From contig CM041197.1 in assembly GCA_023078555.1 (NCBI GenBank), positions 2,638,501 to 2,702,500 of the forward strand: a DNA stretch of 64,000 nucleotides, written 5' to 3'. This DNA is from Ulva prolifera. Lineage: Eukaryota; Chlorophyta; Ulvophyceae; Ulvales; Ulvaceae. This document shows, piece after piece, positions 48,601-60,506 of the stretch (positions are counted from its first letter, which is position 1; each line of letters opens with the position of its first letter). The position numbers were made by a program, and so were the translations under genes. Below the pieces are notes generated by a model that saw only the letters and a list, made by a program, of their open reading frames with translations, was not told where the DNA came from and did not search any database.

Positions 48601-51600
48601 GAGCGGCTCGCACGGGTTGCGGCCGATGCGGCGGCGGCGATCGCATTTCTCTCTACAGGTATCCCCCCGCTCCCGCCCCCGCCCCTGCCCTGATGGAGTC
48701 CTCTGATACGTTTCGTTTCTGAACGGACCCTACTGCCCACGGCGCACTGACCATTTGCCGTACTGAGGGAGTTCCACGGGCAGGGGCGCGCCTGGTGTAA
48801 CGTTTGTTCGTGCTTCGTGCTCTCGCGTGAACAAATCTGGATGTCGTTTGGATTGCATGATTGCATCGTTGTGCGATCCAGTCGCTGTGCAGTCACCACC
48901 ATTCGTACGTCAGGTTCCAGCCTCCTGCAGCGGGCTTCCTCGCACGCCTCGTTGTTCCCGGCCCCGATCTCGATGCCCTTTTTACCTCTGACATGGATCG
49001 TCTTGGTCTTCAGGTTCACACCTGCACTGATGATCTAGTTCATCTTGTTGTTGGTTGTAGATAAGGAAGGTGTTGAGCTGCACTGCGCGCTCGCGGCGCC
49101 GCTGCAGCGGCAGATGCCGGCCACAGCACGCAGCGCGGGCGTCACGGCCCTCGTCGCACACTACCACGCCAAGCTCTCCAGCCCCTCCACCCCCTCGGCT
49201 GCGGCATGCGTGTCGAGCCCGGGCCAGCGGCACAGCTCACAGCACGCGGCGGACCTCCCCCAGGACGTGCGCATCTAATCCTCCTCCCCACAGCATCTGA
49301 CATCTCGTAAATATTGGGGCATGCAACCGGCACTCGTTTGGGCCACGTTGCCACTCAAGCCCTCCAGACACAGTGCGCCATCATCCAGCGCCCAATGCTC
49401 TGTGTGCGTGCAGTGGCCACAGGTGACGTGTGCGCTCAAGCCCGCCCTCGGATACCTAGCGGCGGCCTGCACCGCTGCCGGGTCCGGCGACCGTGTGAGC
49501 ATGCTCCTCCACCTGCTCTCCCTCCAACGCCTCGCCGCTCTCGAGGCCTCAACGCACGCCGCCGTGGCTGTCCTCTCGCACATGCGGGCCGTCGCGATGG
49601 CTGCCGGCGCCACACAGCCGGCCGCCGCCGCGTCCCCCGTCGCTGGCCCGAAGCCCCTCGCCGCCGGCGATGCCGCTTCCGAGCACTCCTCCGGCCGCTC
49701 CTCCGGCCTCGAGCTGCGCTTCCCGCTGGAGGCCGCGGTGCTACAGGGTGCCGTGAGCGCGGGCGACTGGGGGCGGTCCCCCGGCCGCGGCGGCGCCGCG
49801 TCCGCCCGTGGCGGCTGCGTCAGCGACGTGTCGGTGGACTGCGAGATCATGGACTCTGACGCAATGGACACCGCATCGGCACTGGCGGAGGGCGCAAGCC
49901 CCGCCGTGCTGGCCACCGCAGCTCGCGCTGCAGACACCGTCCTCGCCGCCGTCGCCTCCGCCGTCGACGACAGCCTCCCCGGCCGCTGCGGCATCGGCCT
50001 CGCGGTCCGCGTGTCACTCACTGTCCGCAGCAGCGCAGCACAGCATGCGCAGCACGCACAGCATGTGGAGGTGCTCCTCTCACCGCGCACGGTGATGACG
50101 GCGCCGGAAGCGGTGCTCGCGACGAGCGCGGCTGCGTGGGCGGCGGCGCCGGCGGTGCCGGCGGTTGACGCCCCGGCGTTTGCGTCGGGCTGCAGCTGCG
50201 CATCGGACTGCGCGCGGGGCATCCGGGACCTGCTGTGCGCTGCGGTGCAGCCGGGGGCTGCCGGAGCGTGGCAGGGGGCCGCGATGAAGCTGCGTCCGGA
50301 GTGCGTGGCGCCTCTGGCAGTGGTGCCGTTATCGGTCGCCAGTATCTCTGCACGCGGCGGTGCGGGTCCGGGTTCCTGCCGTTCAGGCTGCTTCATGCTC
50401 TGCTCTGCCGGGCACCGGCCCCTGAGAGTCGGCAGGACCGACGCCGATTCTCATGTAAGCAAATGCACCCGATGCTGAGCACGCCCGGTGCACGTGCTGA
50501 AAGACATGCCGGCTCTCAAACATGCTGCATGGCTGTGCCGCATGCATGACCACCCCTCCAGCTCAGCGTCACCTCACAGCGGGCACCAGGGCCTCTCAGC
50601 CATTTGCATACTGTATCGTCTCTGGAAGTACCAAACGAGTGTAGGCGTGTAACCTCATGCATCATGTGTGTGTAGGGGCAGGGCCGGGAGCAGGGGGCGC
50701 CCCAGAGGTGGATGCGGAGGCCCTGGCGCGGCTTGTGGTGTGGCCAGAGCAGCTCCTCTCAGCTGCCGCCGAGGCCGCGGCGCGCTCAGCCATGGGCATC
50801 CTCCATGCAGCCGCAGGGGGTGCCGGGTGGCCTCCAGGGTGCCCGCAGCAGCCGCAGTCCCCGGCGACGCGGCCGGTGCGTCACGGCGGCTCGCCGTACA
50901 CAGTGTCCGCGGACGGAGACTCCGACAACCCCGGCCACGGCCGCGGCAACCCGCTAGGGTCGGCCGTGTTCATGCATCACAACGGCGTGTGCGATGACGC
51001 GGCGGACTCCGGCGCGACCGACACGACAAGCCCGCTCGGCACAGCACGCGGTCGCAGTAGCGCCCGCTTCGGCACCCTCCGGGATCTGCCGCGTGGCGGT
51101 AGTAGCCCGAGCAGCCTTCCGGTCCGCCGCGCGCGCCGCGGAGACAGCAGCTCCCGCGCAACGAGCAGCCCGCACGAGATTCGGCGGTCGGCCGGGTCAT
51201 TTGATAACGCTGGTAGCCACCACACGCTGCAGCGGTCCGAGGGCTCCGTCGGGTCGCACTACTCCCCGTGCCTGAAAGACATGCTTCGGAACGAGACGGT
51301 GCGGCGCGCATGGGACGCGCGGGGCGCTGCCGACACCCGGAGGCCGACACCGCCCTCGCACCCGGAAGGGCTGCTACCGCACGCTGACGCCTCATCGCTC
51401 GCTCGCTGCATCACGCGCTCCTCCTCGTCATCGAGCTCATCCTCCACGTCCGACGCACAGCGTTCGCGGTCGGCATCGCTGAGCTCGCAGTCGCTCGACG
51501 GCGGCACATGGGCGCCGGGGGCCGGGCGCGCAATGTATGAAGAGGTCGAGGGGACGGCCCTCGGTGGTCTCGCGTCGCTGCCGAGCGTCGGCCTCGGGCC

Positions 51601-52042
51601 GCCAACGGCCGCGCCAAGCAGTGCCGCGAGCGCGCCGCGCAGCGCAGGCAGCGTGCCGCGCAGCATGGGCAGCCGGCGTGAGCCGCCACTCAGCGCGCGG
51701 GCGGTCCCGCCCGTCGCGGCTGCGCAGCACCTGCGCAGCCAACCTGCATCGCGGGTTCCACCGCCATCACATGCATCGACGGCGTACAGCTCCGCGTATG
51801 GCTCCCCGATGTCACCCCTGACACCAGCGTCGGAGGGGCTGCCGGTCAGGGTTCGGCCGCCGATGTCCCTCCAGTCAGGGCTGCAGTCGGCGGCGCTGCC
51901 GCCGCGGCCGCCACTGAGCATCGGGCGGCGCATCGGCGCCCGGATCGCGTCGCAGGGCGTGCGCGCGCCGCCGGCGCTGCTGCGCTCCTGCTTCTGCGTC
52001 AACCCTGTAGCGCAGCTGGATGACAGCTCGAGAGAACTGTGA
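42648..52042 (+). CDS. Very large Ser/Pro/Ala-rich low-complexity protein, about 7 exons, unknown function
   Basis: A GC-rich chain of exons: 42648-42720 (MSRRRRRSARAP...), 43130 to about 44310, about 44758-47931, 48195-48658, 49061-49266, 49414-50359 and 50676-52042, roughly 2,470 residues. Junction phases agree for all but the second-to-third exon join. There the 3' end of exon 2 is unresolved: GTGCGG at 43961 is phase-correct but would discard 350 nt of open, coding-like sequence. The protein is dominated by Pro, Ser, Ala and Arg with poly-Ala runs. More ordered stretches occur at HLELSERLARVAADAAAAIA, CALKPALGYLAAACTAA with SMLLHLLSLQRLAALEAS, and VDAEALARLVVWPEQLLSAA. No kinase, DENN, BTB or nucleic-acid domain could be recognised. 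It ends LRSCFCVNPVAQLDDSSREL. It may be a scaffold or cell-wall/signalling regulator; that is speculation. Confidence 0.6.
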
Positions 52043-53594
52043 CGTGCGCCAAGGCGCCTGCTGTCGCCGCAGGCCTGCTGCCTGCCACACGTGCGAAGCA
52101 GCAGAAATGCCGCACAGCGTATGAGGAGAATGCAGCAGTGCCCAGCGCGTGGGCTAGCAATAATGAGAGGAGGCAACAGAGCCGCGAGAGGAGCTGGCTC
52201 AACCAGTGTGAGTGTGAACAGAGGTGTGTGTTGCGCACGATCCTGCCGCACGGCCTGGGGTGCCTCAACGCGAGGCTGGGCTGATGTGCCATGCAAAGCA
52301 CTCAGCCGCCTGTTGGCTCCCTGTGCCGGGGTCTCTGCAAAAGCCCGACCTGTCCTGCCTGGGACTTAACTGCCGGCAGGAGGGGGCTGGCTGGAAGGGC
52401 GGTGCATGTGGGACTTGTACCGTAGCCACACGTGTTTTCTTACAGATTGATTGCCGCACGTGCGGATGAATACTTTTTTTCCTGAAATTTTCAAGCAGGG
52501 TGGGGGAGGGGTCGGATGGCGGCGTGGGCGCTGTGGTCATCATGCAGGCAGACCGTGAATCTCGAGCTCCGAATAGCCGCGGCGGATGGCTTTTCGGGAG
52601 CAACCGTGGCGGGTGGCGTTCGGGAGCCGTGCGGCTCGTTCCGGCGTCGGTGTGGTGTGGGTGGCGTGGTGGTGTCTTGACACTGCGGAGGCCGCAGATT
52701 TTTTCCTGGGTGGGGTGGGGCGCAATGGGAGCACCTGGTTTCCTGCCTGTTGCTGCACTTCAGCACTGTGACGTGCATCGGTGCATCGTGGGTTGAGGTT
52801 TGCTTGGTGTTTGATGACAGTGTCCTGGTCTCGGCTAGACTTGGCGTGTGGAGGAAGATAGCAGTGGCGGATGAGTGGAGGGCATGGCCCCAGGCATGGC
52901 TAGGCATGGCACGCCTTTGCTGTTTGGGTGTGGGGCAGAAATGTCCTGCGACCTGCGACAAGGAGGGAGGGGTGTCTCTCGGGCCTGGCACGCCTGCCGC
53001 TTGAGCCTGGCACTCGCAGCTGGTGCTTGTCTAGGTGGTGCAGGGGCACTGTTGCTGCTTGACTGTTACGATGGGAGTTGCCATGCCAGTATGTGTGCTT
53101 TGTGGCACAGCGAATTTGCCGCTTGCAGTAACTACAAACAAGATGAGAGCCAAACAGCTTGCTCACCTGGAAGAGGTACCCGCATTCCAACTTCCTTGCT
53201 GAAGCGCTTCACAGATAGGGCTTATTGGCGATGCAGGTGGAGTGGCTCCTATCAGTGCATGTGCTTGCGACGCAAGGCTCAGTATCACACCAGTACACGC
53301 AGTACACACATGCGCTACCATTTGCTGCGGTAAATATGTCTCCTCCCATCTCCTCTGCTCCCAGCTGATGCACCACTTATCGTGGCAGGGATTCCACAAA
53401 GGTTATGCACAATGCACGTGAAGTCGGCAGCAGTCTGCTCGTGGGCATACACGAGAATTGTGCAATGCTGGATTCAAGTTCAAGGACGCCCGTTGACATT
53501 CCCCTTGTGTATGCACCAGTTTCACCACGGTTTCTGTGCATGTTTGAGCGGTGCAGGTGAGGCTTGCACCTTGACTCACATGATTCAGCCTCAC
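52043..53594. other. Spacer, nothing recognised
   Basis: About 1.5 kb with no recognised coding sequence. Minus-strand 53490-53377 may be a last exon of the neighbouring minus-strand gene (FSCMPTSRLLPTSRALCITF, then a stop), but its junction phase is not settled. Confidence 0.4.
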
Positions 53595-54043
53595 ACATGC
53601 AGCGGGCTAAGATTTCTTCTGCTTTGAGTATTCTGCGTTTTTGCGGAAGACGAGAGGTTGTGATCACACACCAGGCAAGCCACTCAAGAGGGTCAACTGC
53701 AAGAAAAAAATGATTCGAGATAGTATGACCCACTTGGGTAGACGAGTAGCATAAAACACAGAACCCGAATCACGCTGCTTACTTGTTGACTCTCATGTGT
53801 CCACGTACCACCAAGTGAGGGTGCATTGCTGCACGTGGCGCCTACTTTGAACATACCTGCAGCAGGAAACGTGAGACGGACATGCCAGGGCTCAGCCATG
53901 GGCAGCAGAGATCCTGGTGAATCCCCAAAGCTGAGGTTGCAAATGTGTGTCAACACTTTTGCGGCCACCTGGGGTGCAAGGTTGGTGTAGGTTGGTGTAC
54001 CACGGTCGAGGTGCAGAAAGATATGATATGTGATATCATACAT
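53595..54043 (-). CDS. Unrecognised minus-strand gene, two linked exons
   Basis: Exon 54043-53857 ends at a canonical GTATGT donor (TYTNLAPQVAAKVLTHICNL, then SFGDSPGSLLPMAEPWHVRL). The next exon starts at 53696 after a strong TTTTTTTCTTGCAG acceptor (DPLEWLAWCVITTSRLPQKR, ILKAEEILARC) and runs to a GTGTGA or GTGAGG donor near 53596. Phase 1 agrees across the intron. The start (ATG 54043) and the last exon are uncertain. The sequence is globular in look but matches no family I know. It is divergent from the beta-helix gene. Confidence 0.45.
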
Positions 54044-54894
54044 CACTCATGGCGATGCTCAAGTTTGCAAACCACACAGGAGCTGGCTTCCATGGCGGTG
54101 TTTCCAGGCCTTCTCGGCTGAGCCAGCTTCTGCCGGATGCTGCCGTCTGCATGCGGCGAACGGGCTTCAGGATGCCTCGATCTTGCCCCTCTATTCATTC
54201 TCGTTGCATCATCACAAAGTTGATTCATTTTTGCTGTGTCACACACCTCAGACGGTCATGCTGCCGTCCACGTCTGAAGCTGGCAGTTACAACTTGCGCA
54301 CTGTGATGTACAACTGAGAACGTAAAGCGTTGACAAGAGGGTGGTAGCTAACACTAGACCACCGGTGCTGGATTACGTGTGAATGCCGTTAATTTGTTAC
54401 GTGTGTGCAGGTGGCACAAGCGCTGCAGATGTCATCCTCAGCTGCATGACTGTAGAGATATCGCATGAGATAGGAGCGACCCAGCAGAAATGGCATGTTA
54501 AACTCATGGTTACTGAGCGCGCTGCAGATCGCGCGAGTAAGTATCATCTTTCATCCATATCTGCTGAGTGCGGTGTGGGCAGCGCGATTAACTGCTGTCG
54601 CACCCACCCTTCTATCTCGAACGATCACGCAGCATCGATGCATTGTGCTCCCGACAACATCACGCAGCGGGCCCGGGCCTGTTGCATTCAAAGGATCTGG
54701 GCGCTCAGTGCCTGGACCTGCATCTGTGACGTATGCATGCCACACAAGCTTTCAACATTGGTGTCGATGTATGTCAAACCAGTAATAGCATTGTGCAACG
54801 CACAGTGAACAATTGTGTCAGGCTGTGGTGAAGCCGCCATTGATGCAAACAGGTTTCCGATCATTGTGTATTTGCCATCGCAGGTCCTGTCGCT

Positions 54895-56279
54895 TGTTAT
54901 TGGACTGCACAAAGCATTGACCATCAGAGACGGTGTGGAGTAAGTATACTTCGCGCTCCATCTAATCAACATAAGCGCATTTGCCTCTCGAGGAAGCTGA
55001 TCTCAGGTGATTATGGACGCCGAGGTGCGGTTTACCACGTCATGTGAGATATTTGGGCGAGCTTGCGGAGTGAATGTTTCGTTGCTCGGCAATCCTGCCA
55101 CTCGGTGTGCAGTGGACAAACCTTCCGCATGAAATTCACAATACAGAGGATCTATGTCAGTGGCTGACGTCTGAAGGCAAGGGCTTGTGCGTCGACATGG
55201 AAGGGCGAATGATGCAACCTAAAGGGGGGTATGACAAAGACAAGTATAACTTAGTCTGGTATGAAAAGCCTCATCCACACTGGTACTTAGCTTTTCTCCA
55301 TGCCAACACCAGGATCCGAAATGGAGGGATCTGTATGGCTGAACGGATTGCCCTGGTGTGTGATGGCCCATCTATTGGAATGGAGAATGTCACAATTGAA
55401 GGTAGTGCATTCCACTGCTGGCCATGCAAGTAAAGCATAGTATATGCCGAGATGGTCCAGATTGCCCATGTACGCATGGTGTGCATCTGATGGATTGCTT
55501 TCGGAGTGTGAGTGGACCATCGTTGGCAGCAGGTCTGGCAGATCCAGTCTCTGACCTCAGAAATGCTCTGATCTGCAAAGGAGGGGCGACAAAGGTCACT
55601 CTGACAGAAGTCACCTTCAAAGGCTTGGGATGCTATGTATGGGAAGATGCAGATGCTGTCCTTAAAGACTGCACTTTCAATGGAGGCATGCACGGCGTGT
55701 ATGCTTGGGGCAGATGCCAGGTTGAGATTAGTGGCTGCAGTATCAATGGCATGGAGAAGTCAGGGGTCTGCATCCGTGACGGTGTCAACTTGTCAATGCA
55801 GGTCTGTGCCCTTGCATTCATGCCTCCATGTCCTCCCTGGCACTGCTTGTTCCTAACACCGATGTTTCCAGCTGCTACAACATCGTCATTGATCGATAGC
55901 TGCGGAGACAGACTGGGTCCGCAGCAACCGGATACATTTTGCAGTCATGCTCCCGCATGCTGCCGGTCTTGTTTGCCTGAAGTGTGTCATGTCGGCAACG
56001 TTTGCATGTGTCAGGAATAGTCACAAACCGGGCAGATATGAGAACTGCTGTCCTGCCTTGCAGAATACAGCCTCTGCTAATTCCAAGACTGGATCAGGTG
56101 TTTGGGCTGGTCCTCAGAGCATTGCAAAAGTTGTCAGCTGCAAGCTGAATGGGAACGAGTCTTTCGCGATCGAGTCAAATTACAACAAAGCCACTGTAGA
56201 CGTGGCAGAATCCGATCTCAGCGGCAACAGAAAAGGAGAGACAGACACTTGGAAAGGTGGCCAGGTCAGCGTGCATTAG
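54895..56279 (+). CDS. Right-handed parallel beta-helix repeat protein, partial exon map
   Basis: Coding blocks: about 54895-54940 (VLSLVIGLHKALTIRDG), 55007 to about 55104 (VIMDAEVRFTTSCEIFGRAC), about 55150-55401 (GLCVDMEGRMMQPKGGYDKD, VWYEKPHPHWYLAF, MENVTIEG), 55533-55801 and 56064-56279. The joins 55401/55533 (phase 1) and 55801/56064 (phase 0) are sound; those before 55401 are not settled. Repeated turns of about 22 residues (VTLTEVTFKGLGCYVWEDAD, AVLKDCTFNGGMHGVYAWG, VEISGCSINGMEKSGVCIRD, AKVVSCKLNGNESFAIESN) are the hallmark of pectate-lyase-like or FBXO11/NosD-type beta-helices. No catalytic residues of a polysaccharide lyase can be picked out, so the role (carbohydrate binding, adaptor) is unknown. 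An N-terminal part may lie further upstream (for example 54410-54480). Confidence 0.6.
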
Positions 56280-56312
56280 TTGGCTGTGTCTGACGACAGA
56301 ACGTATTGGACA

Positions 56313-57199
56313 TCACTGAGTGGACGTGCGCATTTGCCAACCAAGTGAAGTTTGATAGATGTCCAAACATCTGATGGGCCATTGCGCTGAACAGAGACGT
56401 TGGGAACATGGCCTCGGACGCAAATTACTGTGGTGGTGGGACCTGCTGTCAATCTCCTGGTCAATACAATGTGTATGAGTGGCGTGCGTGGGTGTATGGT
56501 ATGTTAGATGTATGGTACGTTGGATTGAACGTGCTATAGATTCCCAACGCATCAAGGATGACGTTGTATTCTCATCAGACTGCTCGTCAGACTTGATGTC
56601 ACAAATCGCATATCCAATGAGAGACAAGAGTCCCCTCTCGCTGAATTGGCTCGTGCTGTTGCATTCTGTGGCGCAAGTCAGAGTTTGCAGCAGCATGTTG
56701 CTTGGATGCCTCTTTCGGTCCCGGATTTCGGAGTTGTCAATGTCCAAATGAATGAGTGAGTAGATTTGCGGATGGATTCCTAGGAACGGCACGTTGCCCG
56801 GCCTCTCTCCGTTGTAACTACATACAATTAGCTACAGGCGGCAACATCTGTACAAAGTTTCCATGAAGCAAACTGCTCGTCATATCATACGGATCATATT
56901 CGATGCATAGCTTCAATGCATCCATTCCAGGATCTAGTCGGGAATCATGACGTGTGCTTGTACAAAGGAGATCGATCATGCATGCCCTTCAGTCCACAGC
57001 CCAAGTCTTCCTGACTTAGAATTAGCAGTGTCGCCCAGCACTGCAGCCTAACACGACCATGAGCTTCCCGCTTACGCCGATTTAGTCCCTGTAGGCCGCT
57101 CTTTGTGTCACGCTCTATACGTAGAGATGCGAGCCAGCGTTGCAAGCATGCAAACCTGCTGCTGGAGGACACAATCATATCGTCGAGATCATGTTGCAT
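56313..57199 (-). CDS. Possible minus-strand gene, two candidate exons
   Basis: A block from ATG 57199 (MQHDLDDMIVSSSSRFACLQ, LASLRIERDTKSGLQGLNRR) runs open to 56945, and another (NSEIRDRKRHPSNMLLQTL, then ERGLLSLIGYAICDIKSDEQ) lies at about 56760-56530. Both look protein-like, but no phase-consistent donor/acceptor pair was found, and no family is recognised. It is convergent with the beta-helix gene. Confidence 0.25.
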
Positions 57200-57616
57200 G
57201 TTTGAGATGTCTATGATTAAAGTTTATCTTCTGCGCATAGTGACATAGCAGTCAAGGATTCATGTCGTTGGCGTCCTCTCATGTGTGGATTGTATAGGCG
57301 TTGAAATGCCGAAAGACCGGTGCGACAGTCGCTATATGCCCCATGCATCACTCTGAGTTATGTATGTGCTGCAATCATCAATCTGGACCTGAGCTTACGA
57401 AGGAGCTAGCTTGAAGCCGATATGTCTAGATGCCACGCCTGGCCTGGGCTGGGCAAACACTGATGCCACCACTTCAGCAATAACTTCAGCTGCACCATAA
57501 AGCTAGCGCATAGAACGCACATCAAGCAAAGGCTTTCATCTGGGGCTCACGTCCACGCGACGACATGGAAGTTCGGCCTCGCTCAGAACGAGTGTTCATG
57601 TTCAGTACCTGTGCAG
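57200..57616. other. Spacer upstream of the RS-like protein
   Basis: Should hold the promoters of the divergent genes and the unplaced first exon of the RS-like gene. ATG at 57565 is open but out of frame with the main exon at 57617. Confidence 0.35.
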
Positions 57617-60506
57617 ACACAAAAGCACCACAAAAGAACACGGCAAAGATCACAAGCGGTCACGCGAAGATGATGCCGGCGGTGAATCATCACGGAAGCG
57701 CAAGAAAGACTCCAAACGCCAACGCAGCTCCCCAGCAGCACAGCCTCGTTCGGCATCCAAGGCAGATGAGCCGCGCCGCGATGGCCGAGGCTCCGAAAAA
57801 AGGAAAGAGCACCAGAAAGAAAGTTCACGGCGCTCGCCTGCGCCTCGCGAAAAGCCGCATATTCTTGAGCGTGTTAATGTGCGTCGGGCGGGAGACAGCA
57901 GAAAAGCAGATGTGTCCAAGCCGGATCAGCACGTCAGATCAAGAGCTCCACAGCAGGCCCCCGAACATGTGAAGCTGATTGAGACTGAAGAGGACTTCTG
58001 GAAAAGGGCTGAATCCCAACAACCTATTCTAAAGCGTGTCGGCTTCAGAGGCGAGGCCAAGCCAGCCAAGCGGTCACCCAGGTCTGCAGAGCTGATTTCG
58101 CGGTCACCATCGCCTGTAGCAGCTCTGACCCTACCGAAAACCTCCAGAAGGGCGCCTCTGGTCGCCCCGAGCCCTGCCATGAAGCCCAGAACCGCCGCAC
58201 ACCAGTCAAAACACCGCGACGCGCCCTCTGATGCCCAGCCCGCCAAGCAGCGGAAGGCCGACCGCAGCCACGCCGAGCGCTCCACAGCGCGGGAGGAGCG
58301 GCGCCGCAGCCGCAGCAGGGAGCGCAGCAGGGAGCGCAGCAGCGAGCCGCGGCGCCAGCACAAGCGGCGCCACCACTCACCGGCCGCCGCGACGCCGCCG
58401 CCGAGGGACCCTGCGCCACGCGGAGGCGTGGAGATGCCGAAGGACAAGCCCGAAGCGCCACCTCATGAGCGGCATAAGCGACGCAAGGAACATGAGGCGC
58501 CACGGCGGGAATGGGAGGCCCGGCGGGCAGGCCGCCAGGAGGGGAGCAGTCATGATGACCGAAACATGCCTCCGCCGCCGCATCGCGACAATGCAAAGAA
58601 GCAGAAGGACATACTTCAGAAGGAGAAGGTGAGCCGGCCGGAGAAGGAGAAGGAGAAGGAGAAGGAGGGCCGGGGAGAGCGGCGGCAGAAGGAGAGCCGG
58701 AAGCGCGAGAAGCGAGAGGACCGCGAGCGAGATGACCGGCACCGGGAGGGCCGCGAACAGCAAGAGGAGGTCAGCGGAGAGCTGGAGGGCCGTGAGCGGC
58801 ATGAGCGCAAGCGGGAAGAGGAGCGCAAGCAGCGGGAGGGCAACAGCGGCAGGCGGGACAAGCGGCGCCGCGATGGCAGTGACGAGGGCCGGGACGGCCG
58901 CGGACACGGGGATCGGCACCGCCGCAGCCGCAGTGAGCGGCCGGAGCGAGGCCGCAAGGGAGAGCGCGGGCGCAGCAGCCGCCGCGATGGTAGCGTTGGG
59001 GTGCTCAGCATCAGCAGCGGCAAAAGCAGCGGCGATGATGAGCGTGGCGGCAGGAGGGGAGTGAAGGCGGCCGCGCATTCACAGCGCGCAGTCGAGACCG
59101 CCTCTCTCGTTGCAGTCCGCTCAGGTGTGCAGCCTGTGTGCGGCGCCACGGCTGAACGGGTCAGCTCGGCACAGACGGCAGAGGCTGAGCGTGTACGGCC
59201 ACCGAAACGCATGCCAGACCGGCGTGAGCCTGTTCCGGCTGATGCGCCTCCATATGTCGCGGTGTCACCAAAACCGCAGCGGCGCAGCACACCGGATGCC
59301 ACGGCAGTGCGGGCGAGCAGCGACCGTGGCGCAGGTGGCGTCGATGGCCGCGCGGAACGCGGCGCTGCCATGCGGCAACAAGAGGAATTCCTTCCTGCCG
59401 CGCCACCTGCAGGAGGTGCGGGCAAACGCAGACCGTGGGGTGGAAGCCCCGGGCCCATGCATGAGGGCCGGGCAGCACCACAGCCTCGGCAAGACCACAG
59501 CGCACCAGGCGAGAGCCGGTTTTGGGGGTCGACTGCAAGTGGCTTCGGGGGAATCAGGGGCACTTCAAACCCGGGGGGTGCCAGGGGGCCTGTGCACCGG
59601 GCGTCGCCGCCGCGCAGCGACCGTCCGCTGCCACCTCCGCCACCCCAGGTGCTGCCGGGGCCGCCGCGTGCTGCACCGGCGGAGCCGCTGGGGCACTTCA
59701 TGCCTCGTCAGCAGCACACTACCCACGACGAGGCGCTTCAGGGTTCGCGCAGGGGCCCCGGACAGCAGGGCGAGGGGATGATGGGCGACCTGATGGGCGA
59801 CGGCGTGGCGCAGCCGCGGCGGGACGGCGCGGCAGCGTGGGGCGGGGACCGGGCTGCCGGTGGGGGGTTTGTGCAGGAGGATGACATCAGCACAGTAGGG
59901 GACGGGACGTGGGGCCCGCTGCTGGAGGAGGGGCTGGGGGAGGGGACGGTGGCGCAGGGGTGGGCCGCCACGGAGGTCCCGGACGGGTACCTGGCCGGCA
60001 CCGCCGCAGAGCAGCCGGCGGTGCAGACCCCAGTGCAGCTGCCCGGCTACACTGTGCAGGATTCCGCCGGGCTGCGTGCGCAGATGGCGGTGTGGAAGCA
60101 GGCGGCGAAGGGGACGCTGCGGAGCGCACAGCTGCAGGGCGGGGCTGTGGCGGAGGTGTTCGCGCGGCTGGACGCGTTCCTCGGGGGCTCGTGTGTTGAC
60201 GCTGTGGTCGGGGGGGAGCGGCTGCGGCGGGTTCCGGCGGTGCAGCGCCACTGCGGCGGGGCGGGGCTGGCGGGGTGGCTGCCGGTGCACAACGGGCGGC
60301 GAAATACGGGAGGTGAGGCGGAGTGGGACGAGGAGCAATGGCGGCTAGAGGTGCGGGAGAGCTCGGACGCGGTGTTTGCGTGCAGCGAGGCGCTGAAGCG
60401 CGAGCGCGAGGCGGGCTGGTGTGCGATGGGGTCTGACGGCGCGTTTGTGCATGGTGTGAAGGAGGCGGCGGTGGTGTTTGCTGGAGGGGGTGTGAATCAG
60501 GCCTGA
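57617..60506 (+). CDS. Arg/Ser/Asp/Glu-rich RS-like nuclear protein, main exon
   Basis: One exon, from an acceptor CCTGTGCAG (exon starts 57617, phase 2) to a stop at 60506, encodes about 963 codons. The first coding exon was not found. The N-terminal part is charged and basic (EHGKDHKRSREDDAGG, SSRKRKKDSKRQRSS). Then come SR/ER/RD/KE repeats (REERRRSRSRERSRERSSEP, EKEKEKEKEGRGERRQKESR), a Pro/Gly-rich stretch, and a less biased C-terminal region of about 170 residues (TVQDSAGLRAQMAVWKQAAK; AVAEVFARLDAFLGGSCVD). This is the composition of splicing or chromatin-associated RS proteins; no RRM, PWI or zinc finger is visible. A conserved-looking segment, HVKLIETEEDFWKRAESQQP, lies near the start. 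Function inferred only as nuclear RNA-related. Confidence 0.6.

Noticed and set aside
49275-51395. Long minus-strand frames opposite the large Ser/Pro/Ala-rich gene
   Set aside because: High GC lowers stop frequency on both strands; only the plus strand gives phase-consistent splice junctions here.
58377-59701. Minus-strand Leu/Ala-rich and Arg/Ser-rich open frames
   Set aside because: Shadows of the charged repeats in the plus-strand RS-like protein; the apparent membrane character comes from reading GAG/CGG repeats backwards.
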